This document shows, one piece after another, positions 16,634 through 24,456 of a stretch of DNA of 64,000 nt. Made by a program: the position numbers and the translations under genes. The stretch comes from Denitrobacterium detoxificans (GTDB lineage: Bacteria > Actinomycetota > Coriobacteriia > Coriobacteriales > Eggerthellaceae), in the NCBI RefSeq assembly GCF_015062615.1, contig NZ_SUUH01000003.1, positions 1 to 64,000 of the forward strand. The letters run 5' to 3'. Below the pieces are notes generated by a model, which saw only the letters and a program-made list of their open reading frames with translations, was not told the origin of the DNA and made no database searches. How positions within the stretch are numbered: position 1 is the stretch's first letter; every line of letters starts with the position of its first letter.

Positions 16634-17803
16634 ATGGATCAGGTGCAGCAGGCGGTATTGCCCAAGACGTTCGAGGAATACAACGAGCAGCGCAAGGCCT
16701 CGTTTTTGCGCGTGAAGGATTTCAAGGAAGCAGGCGGTCGCTTGGTTGGCTACCTGTGCTCGTATACGCCGCTTGAGATCATCGACGCAGCTGGAGCGGC
16801 TGCCGTGGGCCTGTGTGGCACGTCGAACGAAACGGTCTCCATTGCCGAGACGGTGCTGCCGTCGAACTTGTGCCCGCTTATCAAGTCGACGTTCGGATTT
16901 GCCCTGGCCGACAAGTGCCCCTTTACGTACTTTTCCGACCTCATCGTGGGCGAAACCACTTGCGATGGCAAGAAGAAGATGTACGAGCTTCTGGCTGATA
17001 TGAAGCCCGTTCACGTGCTGCATTTGCCTGCTGGTCGTACGCGCAAACTGGAAGCCGAGCAGTGGCGCGCCGAGGTGCGCTACTTCAAGGAAGAGCTCGA
17101 GCGCATCTTCGGCATCATCATTACGGACGACGATTTACGCGCTGCCGTGCGTCGTCGCAACAGGCTGCGCCGTGCGCAGACGGCCCTATTCCAGGTGCAG
17201 CGTCATGTACCCGCGCCCCTGGGTGGCGTTGAGGTCATGAGTACGCTTGCCGCGGGCTCGTTCAGCTTTGATATCGAGGAATATGCTCAGAAGCTGGAGG
17301 GCCTGGTGGAAGACGCCCAGAAGCGCGCCGAAGCAGGTTCTACGCCCGAAGGAATTGCCCCTGGTGCGAAGCGCATCCTGCTCACGGGCTGTCCGTCGGG
17401 TGGCCTCATCAACAAGGTCGGCCGCACCATCGAGCGCAACGGCGGCGTGATCGTATGCCTGGACGATTGCTCGGGCGAACGCACGACCTGCATGGAGATC
17501 GACCCAGACGCGCCCGATATCCTGGATGCCATCGCCGACCGCTACCTGGACATCAACTGCTCCGTCATGACGCCGAATAACGGGCGCATGGAGCACACGT
17601 GCCGTCAGCTGGATGCATACCAGGTAGATGGTGTGATCGATGTCATTCTCACCGCCTGCCATACGTTCAATATCGAGAGCACGCTCATGCAGCGCGCCGT
17701 GGAAGACGCTGGCGTGCCGTACATGAAGGTTGAAGTGGATTATTCGGAAGCCGATATGGGCCAGCTTGAAACGCGCTTGGCGGCTTTCATCGAGATGCTG
17801 TAG
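16634..17803 (+). CDS. 2-hydroxyacyl-CoA dehydratase/double-cubane cluster family protein
   Basis: 389 residues of the HgdB/FldB/YjiM family. These bind [4Fe-4S] clusters and carry out low-potential electron chemistry such as radical dehydration of 2-hydroxyacyl-CoA. Cysteines consistent with cluster binding occur in YLCSYTP, NLCPLIKS, DKCPFTYF, the VCLDDC-SGERTTC segment and TACHTFN. The catalytic partner subunit and the ATP-dependent activator are both absent nearby, which fits stand-alone double-cubane proteins better than a classical dehydratase. It follows the amino acid ABC transporter genes and a hairpin that separates its ribosome site from the ATG. Substrate and role are unknown. Confidence 0.82.
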   Translation: MDQVQQAVLPKTFEEYNEQRKASFLRVKDFKEAGGRLVGYLCSYTPLEIIDAAGAAAVGLCGTSNETVSIAETVLPSNLCPLIKSTFGFALADKCPFTYFSDLIVGETTCDGKKKMYELLADMKPVHVLHLPAGRTRKLEAEQWRAEVRYFKEELERIFGIIITDDDLRAAVRRRNRLRRAQTALFQVQRHVPAPLGGVEVMSTLAAGSFSFDIEEYAQKLEGLVEDAQKRAEAGSTPEGIAPGAKRILLTGCPSGGLINKVGRTIERNGGVIVCLDDCSGERTTCMEIDPDAPDILDAIADRYLDINCSVMTPNNGRMEHTCRQLDAYQVDGVIDVILTACHTFNIESTLMQRAVEDAGVPYMKVEVDYSEADMGQLETRLAAFIEML

Positions 17804-17812
17804 GGATTTATC

Positions 17813-18706
17813 TTACAGCACGCGGAGCGCGCGGGGGAGTATGCTTACGTCGTAGACGCGCGCTACGATTTGCTCGCCGTCCATCTGAGCGGGTGGCGTT
17901 ACTTCGAATTCGACATGCAGCTTCTTGCACGTGCGCATTTCCATGCACTGGAATCCGGTGTGCTTTCCGTTTTTGGCGCGTACGAATATGAACGCAGCCT
18001 TTGCCCTGCCCAGTGGGGGATGCGCGATGCATACGTCGAGGCGCCCATTATCGATGCTTGCGTCGGGGCAGATGCGGAAGCCGCCACCATAATAGGGGCC
18101 CACCTGCACGGCAAAGGTAATCGATGAGCTGCTTACGGGAACGCCGCCGTCAAACGATGCCGTCCAAGTATGCGCGTCAAGATGGTGGGCTATCTGGTTG
18201 AATCCGCATTCCGCGTAGAGGGCCGTGCCGCTTTTGTTCGTATGCTTGCGACGTTCCACCGTCTCGATGGCGATGGCGGCGTCGAGGCCAAACGAGAGCG
18301 TCTCCATGAAGTAGGTGTTATTTACCTGGCCCAAATCGACCCAGCGTGCCTCGTTGCGCGCAATGCGCTCGATGGCGCGCGCGGGGTTTTTGGGCATGCC
18401 CAGCGAGCGTGCATAGTCGTTACCCGTGCCAGCAGGGATGACGCCCAGTGCGGGCCGCAGCTCTTCAGGCAGACGCATGAGGCCGTTGATGGTTTCATGG
18501 ACGACCCCGTCGCCTCCCAGCGTGATCACCGCGTCGTAATGTGCGGCTTCCTGTGCGAGCGTTTCCGCATGGTGCGAGCGCTGCGTTGACTCCAAGCGTA
18601 CGTTTGCGCCCGTTGCGGCGTGCAGCATTGCCTCTGCGTCGCGCGCTGCGTTGGCTGCACGTCCGCTTTGTGCGGCGGGATTTGCTATGAGCAGGATATC
18701 TTGCAT
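17813..18706 (-). CDS. Diacylglycerol kinase-family lipid kinase
   Basis: 297 residues of the DAGK_cat/YegS family. The ATP-binding GGDGVVHETINGL is near residue 65, and the partner motif PAGTGNDYARSLG near 92. The C-terminal beta domain carries the usual DGE-type acidic residue (MDGEQIV). Such enzymes phosphorylate diacylglycerol or related lipids at the membrane and recycle lipid from teichoic-acid-type synthesis. It converges on the dehydratase-like gene with only 9 bases between stops, and is in the same direction as the glycosyltransferase upstream of it. Confidence 0.9.
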   Translation of the reverse strand: MQDILLIANPAAQSGRAANAARDAEAMLHAATGANVRLESTQRSHHAETLAQEAAHYDAVITLGGDGVVHETINGLMRLPEELRPALGVIPAGTGNDYARSLGMPKNPARAIERIARNEARWVDLGQVNNTYFMETLSFGLDAAIAIETVERRKHTNKSGTALYAECGFNQIAHHLDAHTWTASFDGGVPVSSSSITFAVQVGPYYGGGFRICPDASIDNGRLDVCIAHPPLGRAKAAFIFVRAKNGKHTGFQCMEMRTCKKLHVEFEVTPPAQMDGEQIVARVYDVSILPRALRVL

Positions 18707-18748
18707 GGCGCTATTGTAGCGGAAGGGTGCTTTACGGCGCGCTTCGGA

Positions 18749-19999
18749 TTATCCCTTCTTCAAGAAATGCCTGATGCATCGGCGAATGCCAAACGTTGCA
18801 GGTGAATCGCTCGTTCCTGCGGCCGCTGCTTCCGCGATGCGCGCTTCCTCGCTCTGCCTTGCCTCAAGACGCTCGCGCACGACCTGTTCGTGCAGCTTTG
18901 CGACGATCGCGGCCTCGCGGTACAGCTCGCTGGATGCGCGTACGCCTTCGACGAGGTATTTCTTTTTCTGCGTGCTTTGCGCGGCAAAGGTTCCGCTTCC
19001 GATTTTCTCGATGAGCTCGGCCGCCATTGCCTTCTCTCGTTCGATCGTGCGTTCCGCCATGAATGCGAAGCCGGCTTCGGACATGCGCTGACGCTTGCTG
19101 TCGTCGGCGAAGAGCCCAAGAATGGCTTCCGCCATGGAGGCAGGGTCGGGGTAGGCGAGCGACGTGGCATCTGAGGGCAAGTCGTACAGGTTGTTCTCCA
19201 TGTGCAGGTCAACAACCGGCAAGCCACATGCCATCATTTCGAACGGGATGCGCGACGGGTTGGAAGAGCTGCAGCACACGCCAACGTCGCAGCGATTGTA
19301 CAGGCTTGCAAGCTCTTCGACGGGCAGCAGGCCAAGCTGGGTGTCGATGGCGTCGGCGGTTTCCACATCGTCGAGCGGAACGCCGCTTCCGTACGAGTAG
19401 ATATGAATGCTCGGGTCGTGATGCTTTACGATGCGCAGTGCTTGCAGAAGCAATTCGTGGCATCTACGAGGCTTTTCGGGCTGCAGCACCACGCAGATTG
19501 CTCGTTCGCGCGTGGAATCCAAGCGGTGGTAAATGGAGCTGTCTACGCAGAAATCGAAGGGCTCCGCCTTGCCGTTGGCCTCTTGCTGCAGCTTTACGGG
19601 CAGCCAGCGGCCAATGGTGACCATGCGGAGGTCCTGCGAATAGGTGAGTCGTGCTTGTATCTGGTCGTATCCCATGGGCATGAACCAGGGCTCGAAGTCC
19701 TGGACGAAGTATGCTCGCGCGCGAGCTGGCGTGTTCAGGGCCTCGCTGACGGTGTTCCAGGCGGTAGCGACTACGACGTCAAGCGATGAGGGAATGTCTT
19801 CCTTGGCTATGACAATTGCGTTTTGCATGCCGTATGAGTCGCGTAGAACCCCCTGAACCTCTTCGGGTTCATAGGCTTCGTTTGCCACGGAGATGGTGAC
19901 GGAGTTGTTCTTTCCCAACTCCTCTGCTACTTGGGCAATCGTGCGCGTTCCGCCCGAGCCGGGGCCTACGCGCGTGGGTATGATCCAGTGGATGTTCAT
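18749..19999 (-). CDS. GT4-type glycosyltransferase (WsaF-like)
   Basis: 416 residues. The N-terminal half has a glycine-rich acceptor-domain loop (GPGSGGTRTIAQVAEEL). The C-terminal half has the nucleotide-sugar binding pattern SNPSRIPFEMMACGLPVVDL near residue 262. This matches the rhamnosyltransferase WsaF-like group of family 4 enzymes, which build surface polysaccharides. The last 75 residues are a charged, helical extension ending in a basic patch (RRCIRHFLKKG) that could hold the enzyme at the membrane. It lies 42 bp upstream of the lipid kinase in the same direction. Donor and acceptor are unknown. Confidence 0.83.
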   Translation of the reverse strand: MNIHWIIPTRVGPGSGGTRTIAQVAEELGKNNSVTISVANEAYEPEEVQGVLRDSYGMQNAIVIAKEDIPSSLDVVVATAWNTVSEALNTPARARAYFVQDFEPWFMPMGYDQIQARLTYSQDLRMVTIGRWLPVKLQQEANGKAEPFDFCVDSSIYHRLDSTRERAICVVLQPEKPRRCHELLLQALRIVKHHDPSIHIYSYGSGVPLDDVETADAIDTQLGLLPVEELASLYNRCDVGVCCSSSNPSRIPFEMMACGLPVVDLHMENNLYDLPSDATSLAYPDPASMAEAILGLFADDSKRQRMSEAGFAFMAERTIEREKAMAAELIEKIGSGTFAAQSTQKKKYLVEGVRASSELYREAAIVAKLHEQVVRERLEARQSEEARIAEAAAAGTSDSPATFGIRRCIRHFLKKG

Positions 20000-20132
20000 T
20001 TCGTCCCCTCATACGGTTCTTTAGCGTTCACAGTATATACGTTGGAATACGTGAGAATGGGATGGTTCTGAGGGGGCGGCGTTGAAAGACGCCCGAAAAT
20101 GAAAAATGTCCCCAGGTGGGAGCATCAATGCG

Positions 20133-20532
20133 ATGGTGGGCCGTGTGGGACTCGCGTATTCGCTTCGCGAATCCGCATCCCTCCCTCGCAGGCTCGGTCG
20201 GGCGAATTCCTAAAAACCGTCCGCCGGACGGTTTTCTTAACGGAATTCCACCTCATCGGTTCGAGTCCCACACGGTGCGCGGTTGAGAGACGCCCGAAAA
20301 TGAAGAATGCCCCCAGGTGGGAGCATCAATGCGATGGTGGGCCGTGTGGGACTCGCGTATTCGCTTCGCGAATCCGCAACCCTCCCTCGCAGGCTCGGTC
20401 GGGCGAATTCCTACAAACGTGCCGCTGGCACGTTTGCTTTACGGAATTCCACCTCATCGGTTCGAGTCCCACACGGTGCGTTGTGAAAGTCGTCCAAAAA
20501 AAGAAAAACTCCCAGTTGGGAGTTGATGCGTC
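20133..20532. repeat. Two tandem 200-bp units carrying the tRNA-Lys 3' end
   Basis: A perfect 22-bp copy of the tRNA-Lys 3' end begins at 20133, 20334 and 20533; the last lies in the tRNA itself. The units between them (201 and 199 bp) are nearly identical. In each, the T-arm sequence also returns in inverted form (20258-20275; 20459-20476), giving a 14-bp outer stem over about 135 bases. An inner hairpin (20213-20235; 20414-20436) keeps its pairing although four of ten stem positions differ. Each unit ends with a terminator-like hairpin related to that of the real tRNA. No protein gene is credible here. Confidence 0.85.
20496..20524 (-). terminator. tRNA-Lys terminator
   Basis: Read on the minus strand: AACTCCC, a 4-base loop, GGGAGTT, then a T-rich run. 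It lies 10 bases beyond the CCA end of the tRNA. Confidence 0.85.
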
Positions 20533-20533
20533 A

Positions 20534-20609
20534 TGGTGGGCCGTGTGGGACTCGAACCCACGACCTTAGGATTAAAAGTCCTCTGCTCTACCAACTGAGC
20601 TAACGGCCC
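20534..20609 (-). tRNA. tRNA-Lys (anticodon TTT)
   Basis: 76 bases including an encoded CCA. On the minus strand the acceptor stem GGGCCGT pairs with ACGGCCC. The D-arm has AGCTCAGTTGGTAGAGC, the anticodon loop CTTTTAA is closed by GGA/TCC pairs, and the T-arm is GTGGGTTCGAGTCCCAC. The TTT anticodon reads lysine codons. Confidence 0.97.
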
Positions 20610-20684
20610 ACGGCGCTAAGCGCAGTGTCACATTCTACCGATGGCCCTACGTTTGGTCAATCCATTCATTTCTTGTCCACGGGG

Positions 20685-20713
20685 TTGGTTAATGGGCTTG
20701 CGTACGCTACAAT
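20685..20713 (+). promoter_or_regulatory. aroK promoter
   Basis: TTGGTT (20685-20690), 17-base spacer, TACAAT (20708-20713), about 70 bp before aroK and divergent from the tRNA gene. Confidence 0.55.
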
Positions 20714-20782
20714 GCACCCAATTTACTTTAGGCGGCTGGAGTGCCAAAGGGCGCATGCCGCAGTTCGAGGGAAGGGCACACC

Positions 20783-21343
20783 ATGGCTGTGAAGCGACAT
20801 CATGCGGGCGGTTACGACCTGTCCAAGCAGGTGTATTTCGTGGGCTTCATGGGTGCTGGCAAGACCACCGTTTCGGGCTACCTTGCCACCACGCTGGGCC
20901 TCCCCTCCATCGACGCCGACGAATACCTCGAGCTCCTGGAAGATCGCGTCATCGCCGACATCTTCGCCGAAGATGGGGAAGACTACTTCCGCGACCTGGA
21001 AACGGAGTACTTGGAAGACCTCTCGCAGCGCAGCCCGCGCTTCATCGGCACGGGTGGTGGCGTGGTGAAGCGCGCCTGCAACGTCGACATCATGAAGAAG
21101 TACGGCTTTATCATTTACTTGGGCGTTACCGCCGACGAAGCATCGAGCCGTATCCCCAATACCGATTCGCGCCCCCTGTTCAAGGACATCGAAACCGCGC
21201 GCCGCACGGTGCTCGAGCGCGAGCCACTCTACGAGGCCGCGGCCGACGCCTACGTGAACACCACGGGCCGCGCGGTTCAGGACATTTGCGCCGAAGTGAA
21301 GCAGATCCTCATCGATAATGGAGTTTTGATAGAGGAGTGCTAA
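20783..21343 (+). CDS. aroK: Shikimate kinase
   Basis: 186 residues. It phosphorylates shikimate with ATP in the chorismate pathway. Walker A reads GFMGAGKTT near residue 20, the shikimate-binding DADEYLE follows near 43, and the GTGGGVVKR loop is near 92. An RPLF segment belongs to the lid region. The ATG at 20783 was chosen because GAGGGAAGGG precedes it; an upstream in-frame start would add 14 atypical residues. It has its own promoter. No other aromatic pathway genes are nearby. Confidence 0.93.
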   Translation: MAVKRHHAGGYDLSKQVYFVGFMGAGKTTVSGYLATTLGLPSIDADEYLELLEDRVIADIFAEDGEDYFRDLETEYLEDLSQRSPRFIGTGGGVVKRACNVDIMKKYGFIIYLGVTADEASSRIPNTDSRPLFKDIETARRTVLEREPLYEAAADAYVNTTGRAVQDICAEVKQILIDNGVLIEEC

Positions 21344-21355
21344 ACGCGCTATAGT
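21326..21355 (+). promoter_or_regulatory. Promoter of infA ribosomal operon
   Basis: TTGATA (21326-21331), 18-base spacer, TATAGT (21350-21355). It overlaps the last codons of aroK and would give a leader of about 230 bases before infA. That leader contains a GGGCGCA/TGCGCC hairpin followed by a T-run near 21508-21537, which could attenuate transcription. Confidence 0.6.
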
Positions 21356-21595
21356 GTTTGTCTGAAGCGATTCGAGGCGCGCGTAAGCGTGCCCTCGTAT
21401 TACGGAAGGCGGATGTTCACTGGGTAAGCGCTTCTCCCCCAATTCCGCTGCATAGTGCTGGGCGCCGTTCGACCGCCCGTTCGCGCGATTTACATACGCG
21501 CGGAACTTGGGCGCATTGTGCGCCTAAAGCTTTTTGCAGCGGCTTTGGCAACCTCCCCTTTCGCCGTGCAAGACAACGCTCGTATGGAGGAACCT

Positions 21596-21814
21596 TTGAG
21601 CAAAGAAGACGTCATCGAACTTGAGGGCACCGTAACGGAGGCTCTGCCGAACGCAATGTTCAAGGTAGAGCTGGAAAACGGCCACACTATCTTGGCTCAC
21701 ATTTCCGGCAAGATGCGCATGCATTACATCAAGATTCTGCCGGGCGACAAGGTAACGGTCGAGCTTTCTGTCTACGACCTCGAACGCGGTCGCATCACGT
21801 ATCGTTTCAAGTAA
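21596..21814 (+). CDS. infA: Translation initiation factor IF-1
   Basis: 72 residues, exactly the family length, when started at TTG 21596. This gives the classic (M)SKEDVIELEGTV beginning of an OB-fold factor that occupies the ribosomal A-site during initiation. A GGAGG ribosome site lies 5 bases upstream. The in-frame ATG at 21584 overlaps that site and is less likely. It is the first gene of the infA-rpmJ-rpsM-rpsK-rpsD-rpoA-rplQ cluster. Rare-codon starts on infA may limit its own level, but that is inference. Confidence 0.93.
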   Translation: MSKEDVIELEGTVTEALPNAMFKVELENGHTILAHISGKMRMHYIKILPGDKVTVELSVYDLERGRITYRFK

Positions 21815-21940
21815 GTCCCTCGCCGCGCAAGCGGTTTGGGCAAAGCGCGCATGCAAGCCGCTGCATGCTCAGTTGGACAACCATCACCTGCGGCTGGGTG
21901 TGAACATACATGTGGAACACATACCGAAAGGAAGTTTGAT

Positions 21941-22054
21941 ATGAAGGTACGTCCTTCGGTCAAGAAAATGTGCGACAAGTGCAAGATCATCCGACGCCAT
22001 GGCAAGGTCCTCGTTATCTGCGAGAATCCGCGCCATAAGCAGCGTCAGGGCTAG
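21941..22054 (+). CDS. rpmJ: 50S ribosomal protein L36
   Basis: 37 residues. This is the zinc-binding form, with CDKC, a later CENPRH and the usual basic composition (MKVRPSVKKMC start). It sits in the large ribosomal subunit. The ATG follows GAAAGGAAG. Its place between infA and rpsM is standard in bacteria. Confidence 0.96.
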   Translation: MKVRPSVKKMCDKCKIIRRHGKVLVICENPRHKQRQG

Positions 22055-22072
22055 AGAAAGAGGAAGAAGAAC

Positions 22073-22441
22073 ATGGCACGTCTTGTTGGTGTCGACCTCC
22101 CTCGCGACAAGCGCATTGAAGTCGGCTTGACCTACATCTACGGCATTGGACTCACCACGTCCAAGAAGATCCTCGCCGAAACCGGCGTTGACCCCGATAT
22201 CCGCGTGAAGGATCTGGGCGAAGACGATCTGGCGAAGATCCGCGATTACATCAACGCAAACCTCACGGTAGAGGGCGACCTGCATCGCGAAGTTTCCCAG
22301 AATGTAAAGCGCCTCATGGAAATCGGTTGCTACCGTGGCCTGCGCCATCGTCGTGGCCTGCCCGTTCGCGGTCAGCGCACCCACACGAACGCTCGTACCC
22401 GCAAGGGTCCTCGCAAGCAAATCGGCGGCAAGAAGAAGTAG
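22073..22441 (+). CDS. rpsM: 30S ribosomal protein S13
   Basis: 122 residues, full length. It begins MARLVGVDLPRDKRIEVGLTYI and ends in the basic tail TNARTRKGPRKQIGGKKK that contacts tRNA in the P-site. It lies in the head of the small subunit. An AGAAAGAGGAAG region precedes the ATG, and the gene follows rpmJ by 18 bases. Confidence 0.98.
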   Translation: MARLVGVDLPRDKRIEVGLTYIYGIGLTTSKKILAETGVDPDIRVKDLGEDDLAKIRDYINANLTVEGDLHREVSQNVKRLMEIGCYRGLRHRRGLPVRGQRTHTNARTRKGPRKQIGGKKK

Positions 22442-22451
22442 GTGTAACTAA

Positions 22452-22850
22452 GTGGCTCAGAAGAAAAACGTGCGCGCACGCATCAAGCGCTCCGAGCGTA
22501 AGAACATCACCGTTGGTGCCGCGCATATCAAATCTACGTTCAACAACACGATTGTCAGCATCACCGATCCTCAGGGCAATGTGATTTCCTGGCAGTCTGC
22601 TGGCACGGTCGGCTTCAAGGGCTCTCGTAAGTCCACGCCGTTCGCCGCTCAGATGGCTGCAGAGGCTGCTGCCAAGACCGCTATGGAGCACGGCCTGAAG
22701 AAGGTCTCCGTGTTCGTTAAGGGTCCTGGTTCCGGCCGCGAGACCGCTATCCGCTCCCTTCAGGCTGCGGGTCTGGAAGTCTCCAGCATTCAGGATTGCA
22801 CCCCGATTCCGCACAACGGTTGCCGTCAGCGCAAGCGTCGTCGCGTTTAA
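22452..22850 (+). CDS. rpsK: 30S ribosomal protein S11
   Basis: 132 residues with a GTG start. Signature segments include FNNTIVSITDPQGN and the C-terminal DCTPIPHNGCRQRKRRRV. It forms part of the small-subunit platform near the mRNA exit. It starts 10 bases after the rpsM stop. The only site upstream is a weak GTAGGTG region that overlaps that stop. Confidence 0.98.
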   Translation: MAQKKNVRARIKRSERKNITVGAAHIKSTFNNTIVSITDPQGNVISWQSAGTVGFKGSRKSTPFAAQMAAEAAAKTAMEHGLKKVSVFVKGPGSGRETAIRSLQAAGLEVSSIQDCTPIPHNGCRQRKRRRV

Positions 22851-22867
22851 CTGAAAGGATTATGATT

Positions 22868-23461
22868 ATGGCAGTGAACAGGACTCCGGTTCTGAAGCGT
22901 TGCAGGCAGCTGGGTATCGACCCTGTCGTGCTGGGCTATTCCGGCAAGGAATCCAAGCGCCAGCCGAAGCGCCGCCGCAAGGAATCCGAATACGGCATGC
23001 AGCTCCGTGAAAAGCAGAAGGCCAAGTTCATCTACGGCGTTCTCGAAAAGCAGTTCCGCGGTTACTTCCGTCGCGCCAAGAGCATGCCCGGCATCACGGG
23101 TGAGAACCTCATGGCTATCCTGGAAAGCCGTCTGGACAACATCGTCTTCCGTCTGGGCTTTGCTCGTACGCGTAAGGAAGCTCGCCAGGCTGTAACGCAC
23201 GGTCACATCACCGTGAACGGCCGTCGCGTCGACATCCCCAGCTACCGCGTGCGTCCCGGCGATCTCGTTGCCGTTGCCCCCAAGGCCAAGGAACTCCTGG
23301 TCATCAAGAGTGCTCTCGTCTCCAACGAGCGCGTTCAGGTGCCCGCTTGGCTCGAGGTTGACATCGAGAAGCTGCAGGGTAGCGTACTGAACCTTCCCAC
23401 CCGCGATCAGATCGATTTGGACATCAACGAACAGCTCATCGTCGAACTTTACTCCAAGTAA
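22868..23461 (+). CDS. rpsD: 30S ribosomal protein S4
   Basis: 197 residues. It nucleates small-subunit assembly and in many bacteria represses its own operon. Here the N-terminus is VNRTPVLKRCRQLGID, without the four-cysteine zinc motif of some S4 proteins. The S4 RNA-binding domain is clear (ARQAVTHGHITVNGRRVDIPSY). The ATG at 22868 is 8 bases after GAAAGGA; an ATG two codons earlier is too close to that site. Confidence 0.97.
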   Translation: MAVNRTPVLKRCRQLGIDPVVLGYSGKESKRQPKRRRKESEYGMQLREKQKAKFIYGVLEKQFRGYFRRAKSMPGITGENLMAILESRLDNIVFRLGFARTRKEARQAVTHGHITVNGRRVDIPSYRVRPGDLVAVAPKAKELLVIKSALVSNERVQVPAWLEVDIEKLQGSVLNLPTRDQIDLDINEQLIVELYSK

Positions 23462-23492
23462 TCTACGCGGCTTTTAAGGAGGCTTACACAAT

Positions 23493-24443
23493 ATGACAGA
23501 GTTCATGAGGCCTACAATCACTACGGAAGAAGTCAGCGATACCGTTGCTCGTTTCGTGGTCGAACCGCTTGAGCGTGGTTATGGCTACACGCTGGGTAAC
23601 TCCATGCGTCGCGTCTTGCTGAATTCGCTCGACGGCGCTGCTGCTACGGCTATTCAGATCGATGGTGTTCAGCATGAGTTCACCACCGCTGAAGGCGTAA
23701 TCGAAGACATTACCGACATCGTCCTCAACGTGAAGGGGCTGGTCTTCAGCGCCTTCGCCGATGATGCCACCGAGGCTACCGCTCGCATTTCCGTCGAGGG
23801 TCCCTGCACCGTTACCGGTGCCGACCTGGAAGTGCCCACGGAGTTTACGTTGGTGAACCCCGAGCACGTTATCGCGACGGTTGCCGATGGCGGTCAGCTG
23901 GACATGACGGTTCGCATTGGCGTTGGTCGCGGCTACGTTGTGGCCGACCGCAACAAGCGTACCGAGGATCCCATCGGTATCATCCATGTCGATTCGCTCT
24001 TCTCCCCTGTGCGTCGTTGCGCTCTGAATGTTACCGACACGCGTGTTGGCCAGAGCACCGATTACGACAAGCTGGTTCTGGAAGTCGAAACCGACGGTTC
24101 GATTTCGCCGGTTGATGCAGTATGCCAGGCGGCTAACATCATCAACCAGTACATGGGAGCATTCCTTTCCCTGAACGAGACCGACGAGGAAGAGGAAGGC
24201 GAAGTGCCCTCCATCTTCGCTCCGGAAGGCGAAGAAACGAATGCCGAGCTCGACAAGCAGATCGAGGATCTGGACCTCTCCGTCCGCTCCTACAACTGCC
24301 TGAAGCGCGCTGGCATCCATGCGGTGCGTCAGCTGGTCGAATATTCCGAAAACGACCTGCTCAACATTCGCAACTTCGGCGCCAAGTCTATCGAAGAAGT
24401 GAAAGACAAGCTCATTTCCATGGGCCTCAATTTGAAGCAATAG
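23493..24443 (+). CDS. rpoA: RNA polymerase alpha subunit
   Basis: 316 residues. The N-terminal dimerisation domain has the RRVLLNSL segment and scaffolds polymerase assembly. An acidic linker (EEEGEVPSIFAPEGEE) leads to the C-terminal domain, whose CLKRAGIHAVRQLVEYSENDLLNIRNFG helices bind UP elements and activators. It sits in its usual place between rpsD and rplQ and follows a TAAGGAGG ribosome site. Confidence 0.99.
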   Translation: MTEFMRPTITTEEVSDTVARFVVEPLERGYGYTLGNSMRRVLLNSLDGAAATAIQIDGVQHEFTTAEGVIEDITDIVLNVKGLVFSAFADDATEATARISVEGPCTVTGADLEVPTEFTLVNPEHVIATVADGGQLDMTVRIGVGRGYVVADRNKRTEDPIGIIHVDSLFSPVRRCALNVTDTRVGQSTDYDKLVLEVETDGSISPVDAVCQAANIINQYMGAFLSLNETDEEEEGEVPSIFAPEGEETNAELDKQIEDLDLSVRSYNCLKRAGIHAVRQLVEYSENDLLNIRNFGAKSIEEVKDKLISMGLNLKQ

Positions 24444-24456
24444 GAGAATCGAGAAC

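Noticed and set aside
20099..20569. Open reading frame of 156 codons across the tRNA-side repeats
   Set aside because: It runs through two copies of the non-coding unit, a terminator and into the tRNA gene; its protein simply repeats the DNA repeats and ends in the DSNPRP-type sequence produced by reading antisense to a tRNA.
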